Positions 25,838-35,583 of a stretch of 64,000 nucleotides of DNA are shown in pieces. Below the pieces are notes generated by a model. That model did no database searches. It was not told where the DNA came from and was given only the letters and a program-made list of their open reading frames with translations. A program made the translations under genes and the position numbers. This DNA comes from CAYQTE01 sp964420285 (lineage in GTDB: Bacteria > Planctomycetota > Phycisphaerae > Tepidisphaerales > Tepidisphaeraceae): contig CAYQTE010000020.1 of NCBI GenBank assembly GCA_964420285.1, positions 11,975-75,974 on the forward strand. The letters are read 5' to 3'. The stretch's first letter is position 1. Each line of letters opens with the position of its first letter.

Positions 25838-26809
25838 ATGTCCTGGATCAAAAAGAGCCTTTTCGGTTTTGCCATGTGCGCCGTGAGCGCCGCCGTTCTT
25901 GCCCAGACCACCGCACCGACCACCATGCCCAAGGACGCCGGACCGCTGACGGTTTCTGCCACGGCGAGTGTCACTACCGTGCATCCCGGCGATGCGCTCA
26001 AATTTGATGTGACGATCAAGAACGTCAGCAACGCCGAGCAGAAGATCGACGTGCCCAACATCGTCTGGGCGGCGGGAACCGATGTTCCACAGATCACGAT
26101 TCCCGGCTGGCCGGCTGGGGCTGGGATTGGCCCGGCGGTGACGTTCAGGTCGGTGGCGATTGCCGCCGGCGACACGTTCAAAAATACCTGGAACGCCAAC
26201 GTGTCGGCGACGGCGGTGCCGGGAGATGTTGCACTGCGCGTGGGCGTGCCGCTGCATCGCGGCGGCGACAAGACCTGGTCGGAGCCGCTGACCATCAAGA
26301 TCGTCGCCAAGGAAGCGCCGGTGGCCGTGGACAATCCGCTTTACAACGCCTGGAAAGGTCAGGAGAAGAAGGCCGTGACCTTCACGCGAGAGGAGACGAT
26401 TTCCGGCGGTGCGCCGATCCGGGGCGGAGGCGCGCGAGCCGCCAACCAGACGACGGTCACCGAAACCTGCACCAAGATCACCGATCAGCAGGCCGAGATC
26501 GAGGTGAAGGTGGGTGATGCGGCCGCGGAGACGCTTATCGTTCCCGCCAAGTTGTTGCCTGATAATCCGGAACTGCCCAAGCCCGCCGGAACGGAAGATG
26601 TGAAGATCGGGGACAAGACCTATTCCTGCAAGAAATACACGTACTACACGAGTTCCAAGGCCGAGATGGGCCGCGACGGCCAGGGGCTTCGCGGCCGGGC
26701 CACGGTGTGGGTGGCCGATGGCATCCCCGGCGGCATCGTGCAGCGCGACATCTCGCTGACGATTCGCGTCTCGTACAACATGACCGACACGCTTGTGCCG
26801 GCGAAATGA
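25838..26809 (+). CDS. Exported beta-rich protein, unknown function
   Basis: A 323-residue protein with a signal peptide (MSWIKKSLFGFAMCAVSAAVLAQ) and a short Thr/Pro linker. The first half (residues 40-160) resembles an immunoglobulin-like or CARDB-type fold: SATASVTTVHPGDALKFDVTIKNVSN is the classic opening of such domains. The second half is Lys- and Thr-rich with EDVKIGDKTYSCKKYTYYT and has no match I know. It precedes the ABC ATPase gene by 49 bp but shares no overlap. Confidence 0.65.
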   Translation: MSWIKKSLFGFAMCAVSAAVLAQTTAPTTMPKDAGPLTVSATASVTTVHPGDALKFDVTIKNVSNAEQKIDVPNIVWAAGTDVPQITIPGWPAGAGIGPAVTFRSVAIAAGDTFKNTWNANVSATAVPGDVALRVGVPLHRGGDKTWSEPLTIKIVAKEAPVAVDNPLYNAWKGQEKKAVTFTREETISGGAPIRGGGARAANQTTVTETCTKITDQQAEIEVKVGDAAAETLIVPAKLLPDNPELPKPAGTEDVKIGDKTYSCKKYTYYTSSKAEMGRDGQGLRGRATVWVADGIPGGIVQRDISLTIRVSYNMTDTLVPAK

Positions 26810-26858
26810 CGGCCGCCCTGTTTTCATCCGGCCTTTCCCCGGCTAGATTGCCGGTTCG

Positions 26859-27677
26859 ATGCCGGGTTCAACCAACCACAGCGCGCCGGTCGGCATTCGC
26901 ATCAACGGCGTGGCGCGCGTGTTCGACGGGACAGTTCGCGTTCTGGAAGGGATCGACCTGACCGTCCCGGCCGGCCAATTCCTGGCGATCCTCGGCCCCA
27001 GCGGCTGCGGGAAATCGACGCTTCTTCGCCTGATCGCCGGGCTCGACGGACCGGACAGAGGAACGATCGAACTGGATGACGCAGTGCCGCGCGAGCCGGT
27101 TGAATCCACCGCGCACGATCACGCGCCCATCTCCTATGTCTTTCAGGATGCCCAACTTCTCCCCTGGCGAACGGTGCTGCAAAATGTGGAGTTGCCCCTG
27201 GAATTGGCGGGGCGCAATCGGACCGCGCGACGCGAATTGGCCCGGGCCGCCCTGCATCGCGTGGGGCTGGGCGACGCGGTCGATCGCTATCCCGCGCAAC
27301 TCTCCGGCGGGATGAAGATGCGCGTGTCGCTGGCGCGGGCGCTGGTGACCCGGCCGAGATTGCTGCTGCTCGACGAGCCGTTCGCGGCGCTGGATGAGAT
27401 CACCCGCCAGAAGCTTGACGATCAACTGCGGGACTTGTGGCGGGCGATGGGATTGACCGTCGTGTTCGTCACCCATTCGACCATCGAAGCCGCATTCCTG
27501 GCCCAGCGCGCCATCGTGATGTCGCCGCGCCCGGGGCGCATCGTTCTGGACACGCCGATTGCATTGCCGATCGAGCGGGGGAACGCGATCCGCTCGACGG
27601 CCGAATTCGCCGCGGCCGGCCGGCTGTTGTACGCGGCCTTGGAACAAGGCGAATCCGCCGCGGAGGCCCGGCCATGA
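26859..27677 (+). CDS. ABC importer ATP-binding protein, nitrate/sulfonate/taurine type
   Basis: A 272-residue ATPase. Walker A GPSGCGKSTLLRLIAG, Q-loop YVFQDAQLLPWRTV, signature LSGGMKMRVSLARAL, Walker B LLLLDEPFAALDE and the switch His in VFVTHSTIEAAF are intact. The PWRTV after the Q-loop and SGGMKMR are marks of the SsuB/TauB/NrtD group. The stop overlaps the permease start as ATGA. Substrate unknown: no binding protein is adjacent. Confidence 0.85.
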   Translation: MPGSTNHSAPVGIRINGVARVFDGTVRVLEGIDLTVPAGQFLAILGPSGCGKSTLLRLIAGLDGPDRGTIELDDAVPREPVESTAHDHAPISYVFQDAQLLPWRTVLQNVELPLELAGRNRTARRELARAALHRVGLGDAVDRYPAQLSGGMKMRVSLARALVTRPRLLLLDEPFAALDEITRQKLDDQLRDLWRAMGLTVVFVTHSTIEAAFLAQRAIVMSPRPGRIVLDTPIALPIERGNAIRSTAEFAAAGRLLYAALEQGESAAEARP

Positions 27678-28504
27678 GTGCGTCGCGACCGGCCCGTGCC
27701 GGCCAAAAACCCCGCGATCGCGGCCGTGATTCGCTGGCGGCGCGGGTTGTTCCTCCCGTCACGGTCTTCATTGTCGTTGCACTGGTGGCCGAGTTGCTGA
27801 TCCGCCTCCTGCACGTGCCGGAGTATCTGTTGCCGTTGCCCAGCAAGGTCTTTTCCACCATGGCCGCTCGGCGCCAGGAACTGGCCGTTTCGCTTTGGAC
27901 GACCGCCAAGGCGGCGCTGATCGGATTCAGCGCCAGCGCCATCCTCGGGATGCTGGCGGCGATCGTGTTATCGAGCAGCCGGCTGGTTCGCCGGGCCATT
28001 TATCCTTACACGATCTTCTTTCAGACCGTGCCGCTGGTGGCGGTTGCACCGCTGCTGATCATCTGGTTCGACCCCGGCCTGCAAAGCGTCTCGATGTCGG
28101 CCTTCATCGTGTCGGTCTTTCCGGTCATCGCCAACACGCTGGACGGACTGCTCTCGACCGATCCCGCCCTGGTCGATCTGTTCCACCTCTACCGCGCCGG
28201 CCCGATCGCGCGGCTGTGGAAACTGCGCCTCCCGGCCGCCGTTCCGCAGATCATCACCGGCCTGCGCGTCGCCAGCGGCCTGGCGGTGATTGGCACGGTG
28301 GTTGGCGAGTTTCTCGTCGGCACTCTGGGCACCAGCGAGGGCCTGGGCGTGAAAATCTACGGCGCTGTCAAGTACGGCAATCTCGACATCGTCTTCGCGT
28401 CGGTGCTTGCGGCGTCATTGCTCGGCCTGGTCCTGTTCGCCGCCGTCGGCGGTTTGGGCAGACTTCTCCTTCGCCACTGGCACGCCTCGCAGCGGGCGCA
28501 ATAG
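27674..28504 (+). CDS. ABC importer permease, nitrate/sulfonate/taurine type
   Basis: A 276-residue inner-membrane protein with six helices. The EAA-like loop is LFHLYRAGPIARLWKLRLPAAVPQIITGLRVASG (seen as RAGPIARLWKLRLPAAVPQI), as in SsuC/TauC. ATG 27674 overlaps the ATPase stop. The N-terminus is basic (ARAGQKPRDRGRD). No periplasmic binding protein follows, and the next gene is on the other strand. The binding protein is either elsewhere or the pair uses another partner. Confidence 0.85.
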   Translation: MSASRPARAGQKPRDRGRDSLAARVVPPVTVFIVVALVAELLIRLLHVPEYLLPLPSKVFSTMAARRQELAVSLWTTAKAALIGFSASAILGMLAAIVLSSSRLVRRAIYPYTIFFQTVPLVAVAPLLIIWFDPGLQSVSMSAFIVSVFPVIANTLDGLLSTDPALVDLFHLYRAGPIARLWKLRLPAAVPQIITGLRVASGLAVIGTVVGEFLVGTLGTSEGLGVKIYGAVKYGNLDIVFASVLAASLLGLVLFAAVGGLGRLLLRHWHASQRAQ

Positions 28505-28592
28505 GGCTTGGAAAATCAAGGCGAACGGCGCGGGTATAAACATGATGACGTGATCCAGGCCGGCGTGGTCACGGCGGCCGCAGAGCCGCGGC

Positions 28593-29324
28593 CTACCTCG
28601 GCCCATCCATCCAGCCCATTTCTTTGTGCCCGAAACCGATCGGCGGCGCCTCCATTGGCGCGCACCACCGTACCGCGTTCTCGATTACGCGCAGAACGTT
28701 CTTGTCGTGATAGGTCGGGAAGGTTTCATGGCCGGGGCGGAAGTAGAAGATTCTGCCGGCGCCTCTGGTCCAGCAGAGGCCGCTACGGAAGACTTCGCCG
28801 CCGGTGAAGGTGCTGATGAGGATGGTTTGTTCGGGTTCGGGGATGTCGAAGAACTCGCCGTACATTTCCTCATGGGGGAGGATGAAGTGATCGCTCAGGC
28901 CGATCGCGATGGGGTGGCCGGGGCGGGTGACCCAGAGGATTTCGCGCTCGTTTTCGGATTCGCGCCATTTGAGGTCGCAGCTTGTGCCCATGAGACGTTT
29001 GAAGACCTTGGAGAAATGGCCGCTGTGCAGGACGATGAGTCCCATCCCGGCCAGGACGCGTTTGCAGACGGCATCGACGATGGAGTCCTGCACCTGATCG
29101 TGGGCCATGTGGCCCCACCACGTGAGCACGTCAGTCGCGCCAAGCAGATCGGCGGGCAGGCCGTGATTTGGCTCGTCGAGCGTGGCCGTGCGCACAGTCA
29201 TGTCCGGGCAGGTGCGCAAATGGGAGGCGATGGCCTCGTGCAAGCCGCGAGGATAGATCGCGGCCACGTGGGGATTGGATTTCTCGTGCCGGAACTCGGA
29301 CCAGACGGTGACGCGAATGGGCAT
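28593..29324 (-). CDS. ThuA-like domain protein
   Basis: A 243-residue protein of the ThuA family, a glutamine-amidotransferase-like fold found near sugar-use genes in many bacteria. The features are VWSEFRHEKSNPHVAAIYP at the start, DVLTWWGHMAHDQV, LIVLHSGHFSKVFKRLMG, and WTRGAGRIFYFRPGHE. The role is unproven in any case I know, although it often accompanies carbohydrate operons. It lies only 4 bp after galM, so they form an operon. Confidence 0.85.
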   Translation of the reverse strand: MPIRVTVWSEFRHEKSNPHVAAIYPRGLHEAIASHLRTCPDMTVRTATLDEPNHGLPADLLGATDVLTWWGHMAHDQVQDSIVDAVCKRVLAGMGLIVLHSGHFSKVFKRLMGTSCDLKWRESENEREILWVTRPGHPIAIGLSDHFILPHEEMYGEFFDIPEPEQTILISTFTGGEVFRSGLCWTRGAGRIFYFRPGHETFPTYHDKNVLRVIENAVRWCAPMEAPPIGFGHKEMGWMDGPR

Positions 29325-29328
29325 CGTC

Positions 29329-30516
29329 TCAATCCCCTTCCTTCAGCGGCGTCTTGGGGATCGATACACGGAACTCGGTCAATTGGCTGTAGGCGTCGTG
29401 GGGGCGGAGGATGGTGCTGGGGAAATTCGGGTGGTTGGGGGAATCGGGATAGTGCTGGGTTTCCAGACAGAAGGCACGATAAGGAGCGTAGAGTTGGCCG
29501 GATTTGCCGACCACGCCGGTCAGATTGTTGCCGGTGAAAAAGTGCATGGCGGGTTCGGTGGTGAAGCAATCCAACTGCCGGCCGGATGCGGGGTCGTAGA
29601 CCGAGGCGGCCTGGGCGAGGCTGCCGTTGGAACTGTCCAGGACCATGGCGTGATCGTAGCCGGGGATGGCGCCGGGGAGGGTTTTGAGATCACGGCCGAT
29701 GAGCTTGGCCTTGGTGAAATCGAAGGGCGTGCCGGCGACGGGGGCGATCTCGCCGGTGGGGATGAGCGAGGCATCGACGGGCAGGTAATGGGAAGCGTAC
29801 AGCTTGGCGACGTAACCGAGGACATCGTTCTTGCCGTCGCCGCCGAGATTGAAATAGCTGTGATGGGTGAGATTGATCGGCGTGGCCTTGTCGGTGGTGG
29901 CCTGATATTGGACTTTGAGCCAGTTGTCGTTGGTGAGCGTGTAGAGGACGGTGACCTTGAGATTGCCGGGGAAACCCTCGGCGCCGTCGGGATCGAGGAT
30001 CGTCAGGCGCACGGTCGGGCCGTCGGGGGTCATGCCGGTATCGGCCGTCCACATGCGCTTGGCCAGGCCCTTGAAGCCGCCGTGCAGCGTGTTGGTGCCC
30101 TGGTTTAGGGTGACAGCGTAGGAGTCGCCGTCGATGGTGAATCGGCCGTTGGCGATGCGATTGGCGAACCGGCCGGCGATACATCCCATGAAGGGGCCGG
30201 CGTTCTGGTACTGTTTTGCATCGTCGAAGCCCAGGACGATGTCGCCGAGTTTTCCGTCCTTGTCGGGGACGAAGAAGTTGGTGAGGATCGCGCCGAAGTC
30301 GATGACGCGGCACTGCGAGCCCTGTTTGTTGGTCAGGATGTATTGCGTGACGTCGGCGCCTTCGTTGGTCTTGCCGAACGGTTGGCTCTGGACCGACGCA
30401 ACCGTCACGGCGGACACGGCCGGAGCCGGGGATGACCCCGACGCGGCGCATCCGCAGAGCAGCGACACCGCAATCAATCCGGCCAACCATCGCACGCTTG
30501 AAGAAGTGGACATCAT
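29329..30516 (-). CDS. galM: Aldose 1-epimerase, lipoprotein form
   Basis: A 395-residue mutarotase that converts alpha and beta anomers of sugars. Catalytic sites are visible: the His in NLTHHSYFNLGG and the Glu in CLETQHYPDSPNH, plus NTLHGGFKGL. The N-terminus is a lipoprotein signal (IAVSLLCGC), so the enzyme is exported, unusual for a metabolic mutarotase but common among polysaccharide degraders. Start is ATG 30516 or the following ATG 30513, behind GGAGGAG. It forms an operon with the ThuA-like gene. Confidence 0.9.
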   Translation of the reverse strand: MMSTSSSVRWLAGLIAVSLLCGCAASGSSPAPAVSAVTVASVQSQPFGKTNEGADVTQYILTNKQGSQCRVIDFGAILTNFFVPDKDGKLGDIVLGFDDAKQYQNAGPFMGCIAGRFANRIANGRFTIDGDSYAVTLNQGTNTLHGGFKGLAKRMWTADTGMTPDGPTVRLTILDPDGAEGFPGNLKVTVLYTLTNDNWLKVQYQATTDKATPINLTHHSYFNLGGDGKNDVLGYVAKLYASHYLPVDASLIPTGEIAPVAGTPFDFTKAKLIGRDLKTLPGAIPGYDHAMVLDSSNGSLAQAASVYDPASGRQLDCFTTEPAMHFFTGNNLTGVVGKSGQLYAPYRAFCLETQHYPDSPNHPNFPSTILRPHDAYSQLTEFRVSIPKTPLKEGD

Positions 30517-30682
30517 CGGCTCCTCCCGGCAACCCGCCTGCGCGGGCTGCGCAATAGAACTCCACAGGTTCCAGATCACTCTGACACGAGACAAATCGTG
30601 GTTTGGATTTGAGCACATCCCCACCGGCCGGGCAAGAGCGGCAAGATGGCGCCGCTGGGGAATAGGCGAGGACAACATGCGG

Positions 30683-33600
30683 TCAACCTGTTTTCCGCGC
30701 CGACGCCAGAGCGTCGTAGGCATGCAGGACTTCATCGGCGGACGAGGTCGCGACCAGTGCGGGGCCGTCGTCGTCGGTCATGCCGCTGAAGGTGGAGAGG
30801 ATGTATTGGGCATCGTCGCGGGAGATGCCATAGAGGTGGAAGTAGGCGGCGTCAAGCTCGGCGCGAAGTTCGGCCCGCTCGCTTTCCTTCCATTTGTGGA
30901 CCTTCTCCTTGAACCCGGCGGCATCCGCCAGCGGGATCATGTCGTTGGCCGTGCAGGTGAGTTTCAGAACTCGCTCACTGATCCACTTTTCGAGGGTCTG
31001 CTTTTTGTCCCAGGGGCATTTGTCGTCGTAGGCGTCGGGAGCAAGAGCGGGTAATTGTTCGACAATAAAGAAATTCAGGTGAAGACTCCCCACTTTTTGC
31101 CGAGTCGCAAAATCGAAGACGACGCTGTTGAGATTCGCCAGCAGGCAGCACTGGCGGCGCGGCGGAATCATCTTGCCCACGAGCATCAGTGGCGCGGAAT
31201 TGAGAACGCCCGCCTCCGGTATGAAGGCTGCGATCATGGTCCGCTGGTTCGTTGCGCTGGTGACATCCTTGTAGGCAAGATAAGCAGGCGTGGCCGCATC
31301 CTTCAGCACGCTGGCGACGCTTTTCTCTTCTACAAACCACCGCGGCATCGCGACAAATTCGGGGTTCTGGTGTTCAACCAGCGTTGTTTCGGCGGTCTGA
31401 CCCTGACGGACCCAGTTGCCCGCCTCAATAATGACGCTGGCGGCGCGGTGGTCGTAGGCCTGCACCATCTTCGCTTCGTACAGCGGCAGAAAAACGCTCC
31501 TGCCCTTCACCCAACGGTTGCCGCCAAGCGTGAACCGGTCTTTCAGCAGGTCTATCGCCGAGCGAAAGCTCTCTGCGTCGTTGGTTTGGTCGAACATGCG
31601 GACAAACCGAATGCCCCACGGATTTCCGCCGGCCTTGCGATTCTCATCGATCAGCACGGGCACGCGGCGGTATATCGCCTTGGTCAGTTCCGCGTCGCGT
31701 TTGGAGCGGAAGATCGGGCACGTGCGGGTGTTGGGGTTCAGGAGAGCGAGGTCTTTCTGCGAGAGCCTGACGTGCCGGTGGTTATCCGACAGTTGGCGAA
31801 TGTCGTGTGCGAACGATACGAAATCCGCCTGCGCGGTCTTCCGGTCCCTGCCGCCGAAAAGGAGGATGGAGAATTTGAAGCGTCCATCGACGTCCACGAA
31901 GATCTTCTCGCGGTTCTCGAAATCGTAGATGGCGATGAGCGACTCTTCGTCCATAAGCGCGCGGAAATAATCCTTGGTGGTGTCGTCGGTGGCGATGCCC
32001 GAGGGGACAAGAATTCCGGCGATTCCGTTGGGGCGGACAATGCGCCGCGCCAGTTCGGCGAAGAGCATATAAAGATTCACGTCGCCTTTACCCGTGAGCG
32101 GGAAATCGCCGCAGGCGCGCACGTGCGCCAGAGCCTTGTCCGCGGTTGCCTTGGCCGCGATGTAGGTGGAAAAGAGTGCCGGGCTCTGCTTTTCGAGTTT
32201 CTCGATCATCCTGCGCCGCTCGGCGGCGTTGACCGCGCCGGCGATCCGGGGCGCGGAAAAGGCGAAGAATTCCCGCTCCTGTAACTTCATGCGCTCCCAT
32301 GGCGGATTGCCGATCACAACGTCGAAGCCACCGCCGGGCCGGGCAAAAATGTTGGGAAATTCCTGCTGCCAGGTCATGGCACGCTCGTCCACGGCCTTGT
32401 CGGCGACAAGGCTGTTGCGGCAGATGATGTTATGCGACAGGTCGTCAAGTTGCCGGCCCCGGCGGGCCGAGCGAATCCACAGGGCAAGCTGTGTGATCTC
32501 CACGGCCTGCGGGGAAAGGTCCACGCCGTGCAGGTTTTCGGCAAGGATCATTTCGGGAATGGCCGAGGACCACGTGCTCGTGGGCTTGTTGGTGTGGTAG
32601 GCGAGGTGATCGACGATCGCGCCGTAACGCTCTTCGAGAAGTTCGTACGCTTGAATGAGGAACGCGCCGCTGCCGCATGCGGGATCGACGACGGCGATCT
32701 GGCGCACCGCGTCCAGCGCGGCCTGCCAATAGGCGGCGAACGCGGGAGAACGCGGGCCTTTGAGCGATTGATCGGGGTCCACGTTATGCGTTTTGGCCAG
32801 TTCAACCAGCCGCTCGTCGATCAGCGCGCCGATGGTCTGGCGCACGATAAACGCAGTGAAGGCGGGCGGCGTGTAATAGATGCCGAAGCGCTTGCGCTCG
32901 GCGCTCTTGGGCATGGCGGGAGCCGCGGCGGCCGTCTGGGCGGCGTAGAACCCGGTTGTGCGCAGCTTCTCCAGCTCGGTGATCGACTTTTCGAAGATGT
33001 GGCCTAGAACGTCGACGTTCACATCCTCCGCGAAATCGAACGCGCCGATATTTTTGAAGATCTCGGTCCAGCGGTCGGAAAGGTCGAGATTGTCGATGTC
33101 TTCGTCGGGAGCGAAAAGCCCGCCGTTGTAGCCCGTCGGCAGGTCCAGGTTCTCGTGACCCTTGTCGACGAAATGAAACACATCGCGAAAATTTCCCCAG
33201 CGCACGCCCGGACGCGGCAGTGGCGGAACACTCTTCCAGGTGTTCTCCAGCAATTTCGGCGGCAGCAGCCCCCGGTCCTCACAGAAGGCGATGAAAATGA
33301 TGCGGTCCAGCAGCTTTTGGGCGATGCGGATGGCCTGGTCCTGTGTACGGCCGTGCGTGCGAACAAGCTCTTCAATCAGGAGATTGCGTTGTTCGCTGTA
33401 ATAGTCGTAGAGCGCGTCGCCGACTTCGCGCTGTATGTTCTCACTCTTCTGCATCAAATCCAAGGCCCACGGAATCCTGATGACGTGGTTCGCCAGCAAT
33501 CCTGCGCGCTCGAAGATGACATAAAACCGGCGGAACTCGTCGATGCTGCGCAGTTTCTGCAGTTCGAAATACTCAAAGGCCTGCGGAGTCTTGTCGCGGT

Positions 33601-34141
33601 GGTAAAGCCGAAACGAAACAAAATTGCTGACGATGCCCCAAGGGCATTCCGGCAGGCTGTTGAGGTAATCCCAACATTGCTGAACGGGGGTTCGGCCATT
33701 GATCTTGCTGTAATCGAGATCGGTCGTCGCATCCTTCAACTCGATCACTGCGCGGGCGTTGGCTGGCGTGTCCGGCGGGAAGTTCCCGAGTGCACCGTCA
33801 GCGATTCCAACGCCGGGCACTGTAAACTTGTGCTCGAGTTGATACGCGTCTGGTTTCTTCGCTGACGGCAGATAGTGCAGAGCATCCCCGAAGACCTCGT
33901 CGAGGAACTGCGAATCGAGCGAGATTTCCTTTTTGGCCAAATAGCCGTTGCTTTCAAGGTCGGCCCACTTGATCAAGATTTTGTGCGCTTCTTCGAGATC
34001 CGGATCCTCTTTCGGCCGCCTTTCGGCTTTGTCGTTTAAGAATCTCGGGAGGATCAGATGCCGATGCCGCGCCAGCGCCGCGGACCGAAAGAGATGTCCG
34101 GCGTCATGAATCCCCGCAATTCCGGGCTTGGTCTTTTTCAT
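30683..34141 (-). CDS. Type IIG restriction-modification enzyme (Eco57I-like)
   Basis: A 1152-residue single-chain enzyme, the usual size for the family. An N-terminal nuclease-like block around residue 132 has the E-L-K of a PD-(D/E)XK site after DGALGNFPPDT. The methyltransferase has motif I VVDPACGSGAFL (about 484) and motif IV IGNPPWERMK (about 610), an N6-adenine type. The C-terminus is a TaqI-like target-recognition region with LVGKMIPPRRQCCLLANLNSV. The start is uncertain: ATG 34141 (MKKTKPG) or ATG 34186. No separate R, M, S or BREX genes lie around, so it is a solitary system. Confidence 0.82.
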   Translation of the reverse strand: MKKTKPGIAGIHDAGHLFRSAALARHRHLILPRFLNDKAERRPKEDPDLEEAHKILIKWADLESNGYLAKKEISLDSQFLDEVFGDALHYLPSAKKPDAYQLEHKFTVPGVGIADGALGNFPPDTPANARAVIELKDATTDLDYSKINGRTPVQQCWDYLNSLPECPWGIVSNFVSFRLYHRDKTPQAFEYFELQKLRSIDEFRRFYVIFERAGLLANHVIRIPWALDLMQKSENIQREVGDALYDYYSEQRNLLIEELVRTHGRTQDQAIRIAQKLLDRIIFIAFCEDRGLLPPKLLENTWKSVPPLPRPGVRWGNFRDVFHFVDKGHENLDLPTGYNGGLFAPDEDIDNLDLSDRWTEIFKNIGAFDFAEDVNVDVLGHIFEKSITELEKLRTTGFYAAQTAAAAPAMPKSAERKRFGIYYTPPAFTAFIVRQTIGALIDERLVELAKTHNVDPDQSLKGPRSPAFAAYWQAALDAVRQIAVVDPACGSGAFLIQAYELLEERYGAIVDHLAYHTNKPTSTWSSAIPEMILAENLHGVDLSPQAVEITQLALWIRSARRGRQLDDLSHNIICRNSLVADKAVDERAMTWQQEFPNIFARPGGGFDVVIGNPPWERMKLQEREFFAFSAPRIAGAVNAAERRRMIEKLEKQSPALFSTYIAAKATADKALAHVRACGDFPLTGKGDVNLYMLFAELARRIVRPNGIAGILVPSGIATDDTTKDYFRALMDEESLIAIYDFENREKIFVDVDGRFKFSILLFGGRDRKTAQADFVSFAHDIRQLSDNHRHVRLSQKDLALLNPNTRTCPIFRSKRDAELTKAIYRRVPVLIDENRKAGGNPWGIRFVRMFDQTNDAESFRSAIDLLKDRFTLGGNRWVKGRSVFLPLYEAKMVQAYDHRAASVIIEAGNWVRQGQTAETTLVEHQNPEFVAMPRWFVEEKSVASVLKDAATPAYLAYKDVTSATNQRTMIAAFIPEAGVLNSAPLMLVGKMIPPRRQCCLLANLNSVVFDFATRQKVGSLHLNFFIVEQLPALAPDAYDDKCPWDKKQTLEKWISERVLKLTCTANDMIPLADAAGFKEKVHKWKESERAELRAELDAAYFHLYGISRDDAQYILSTFSGMTDDDGPALVATSSADEVLHAYDALASARKTG

Positions 34142-34296
34142 AATCCGATCATGCGTCACGTGCTGGATTGCCCGCCGTGTCCGCATCGCCGCATCATACG
34201 CGGCCGCCACGCAAAACGAAATTCTCGCCAGCCGCGGCTGCCCGTCCGCACACGGGCAATTCAAGGCCGCTACCTGCGGCGCTGGCATCCTTGCGT

Positions 34297-34302
34297 TATC
34301 AT
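34297..34302 (+). promoter_or_regulatory. TATCAT box before glycerate kinase
   Basis: A one-off -10 hexamer ends 10 bases before the ATG at 34313, giving a near-leaderless transcript. No ribosome site is visible. The short gap to the restriction enzyme start serves both genes. Confidence 0.3.
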
Positions 34303-34312
34303 CGCACCGACC

Positions 34313-35488
34313 ATGCGGATTGTCATTGCACCGGACAAGTTCAAGGGTTCGCTGGATGCGGCGGCGGTGGCGCGGGCGGTGCGCGACGGGGTGGCGCGGG
34401 CTTGCGGAGGGGCGATCGATGTGGAGATGTGTCCTGTGGCCGACGGCGGGGAAGGAACTGTCGCCGCGCTGGTGGCGGCGATGGGTGGGCGAATCGAGAT
34501 GCGAACCGTCACCGGGCCACGCGTCGATATGTCGGTGTCAGCGCCGATCGGGATTGTGAACGATGGGCGGACGGCCGTGATTGAGATGGCGTCGGCCAGC
34601 GGGGTGGCGCTGCTGCCAGTCGATCGGCGTGATCCGTATTGCACGACGACGTTTGGAACAGGTGAATTGATCGCGGCGGCGGCGGAGTTGGGGGTGAGCG
34701 AGATCATCGTCGGTCTGGGCGGGAGCGCAACGATCGACGGCGGGATCGGCTGCTGTCAGGCATGCGGGTTGCCGGTGATTCTGGAGGGAGGCGAACCGCT
34801 CGCCCCGAGCGAACCGCTGGTCGGGGGCGATCTGGATCGGGTTGTGCTCATCAAACGCGGCCGGGGCGGCTTGGCCGCGAAGCTGGATCGGATTCGCATT
34901 CGCGCGGCGTGCGATGTGAATGTGCCGTTGTGCGGCCAGCACGGGTCGGCCGTGCTGTTCGGGCCGCAAAAGGGAGCATCGCCAAAACAAGTGGCGTGGT
35001 TTGACGATGCGTTATCGCGGCTGGCAAAGCGGTGCGGGCATGAGGCGGAGGCCATGCTGGGAGGCGCGGGAGCGGCCGGGGGATTGGGATTCGCACTGGC
35101 GGCGTTTTCCGGGGCGACATTGGAACCGGGGATCGACGTGGTGGCGGATGCGATGGGATTAACGCGGCGACTGGCGGGGGCGGATTTGTGCATCACGGGG
35201 GAAGGCAGGATTGATGAGCAGACCGCCAGGGGCAAAGCCGTCGCGGGGGTTGTGCGGCGATGCAAAGCGGCGGGTGTGCCGTGCGTGGCGCTGGCCGGAT
35301 CGCTGGGGCCGGGGTGGACGAAAATGCTTGAGGAGGGACTGACGGCCGGGTTTTGCATCTGCGACGGGCCGATGGATTTGGCGAAAGCGACGGCCGATGC
35401 CGAGCGGTTGATCCAAGACACGGCGGAAAGTGTCACGCGGGTGTGGGTGGCGGGCCGGTTGGATTCTCCGCGGCCGGCGGGTGGATAA
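34313..35488 (+). CDS. Glycerate kinase
   Basis: A 391-residue glycerate 2-kinase of the GarK/GlxK family. The opening IAPDKFKGSLDAAAVA is the family signature; GLGGSATIDGGIG and AGAAGGLGFAL are further conserved blocks for substrate and nucleotide. It makes 2-phosphoglycerate from glycerate, feeding glycolysis. ATG 34313 is set by the signature; longer frames run through the neighbouring gene. Its last 45 codons are repeated 620 bp downstream in a remnant gene (see 35973). Confidence 0.9.
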   Translation: MRIVIAPDKFKGSLDAAAVARAVRDGVARACGGAIDVEMCPVADGGEGTVAALVAAMGGRIEMRTVTGPRVDMSVSAPIGIVNDGRTAVIEMASASGVALLPVDRRDPYCTTTFGTGELIAAAAELGVSEIIVGLGGSATIDGGIGCCQACGLPVILEGGEPLAPSEPLVGGDLDRVVLIKRGRGGLAAKLDRIRIRAACDVNVPLCGQHGSAVLFGPQKGASPKQVAWFDDALSRLAKRCGHEAEAMLGGAGAAGGLGFALAAFSGATLEPGIDVVADAMGLTRRLAGADLCITGEGRIDEQTARGKAVAGVVRRCKAAGVPCVALAGSLGPGWTKMLEEGLTAGFCICDGPMDLAKATADAERLIQDTAESVTRVWVAGRLDSPRPAGG

Positions 35489-35583
35489 CGGTTCCGATTT
35501 TGCGGCCGTGCGAACAATCGCCGCAACCCGGCCGGTGCGCTCTATCATGTGGAATGGTCGCGGCATAGAATTGCTGTCTGAGG

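Noticed and set aside
31055..32284. Plus-strand frame opposite the type IIG gene
   Set aside because: Antisense shadow; no coding signs of its own.
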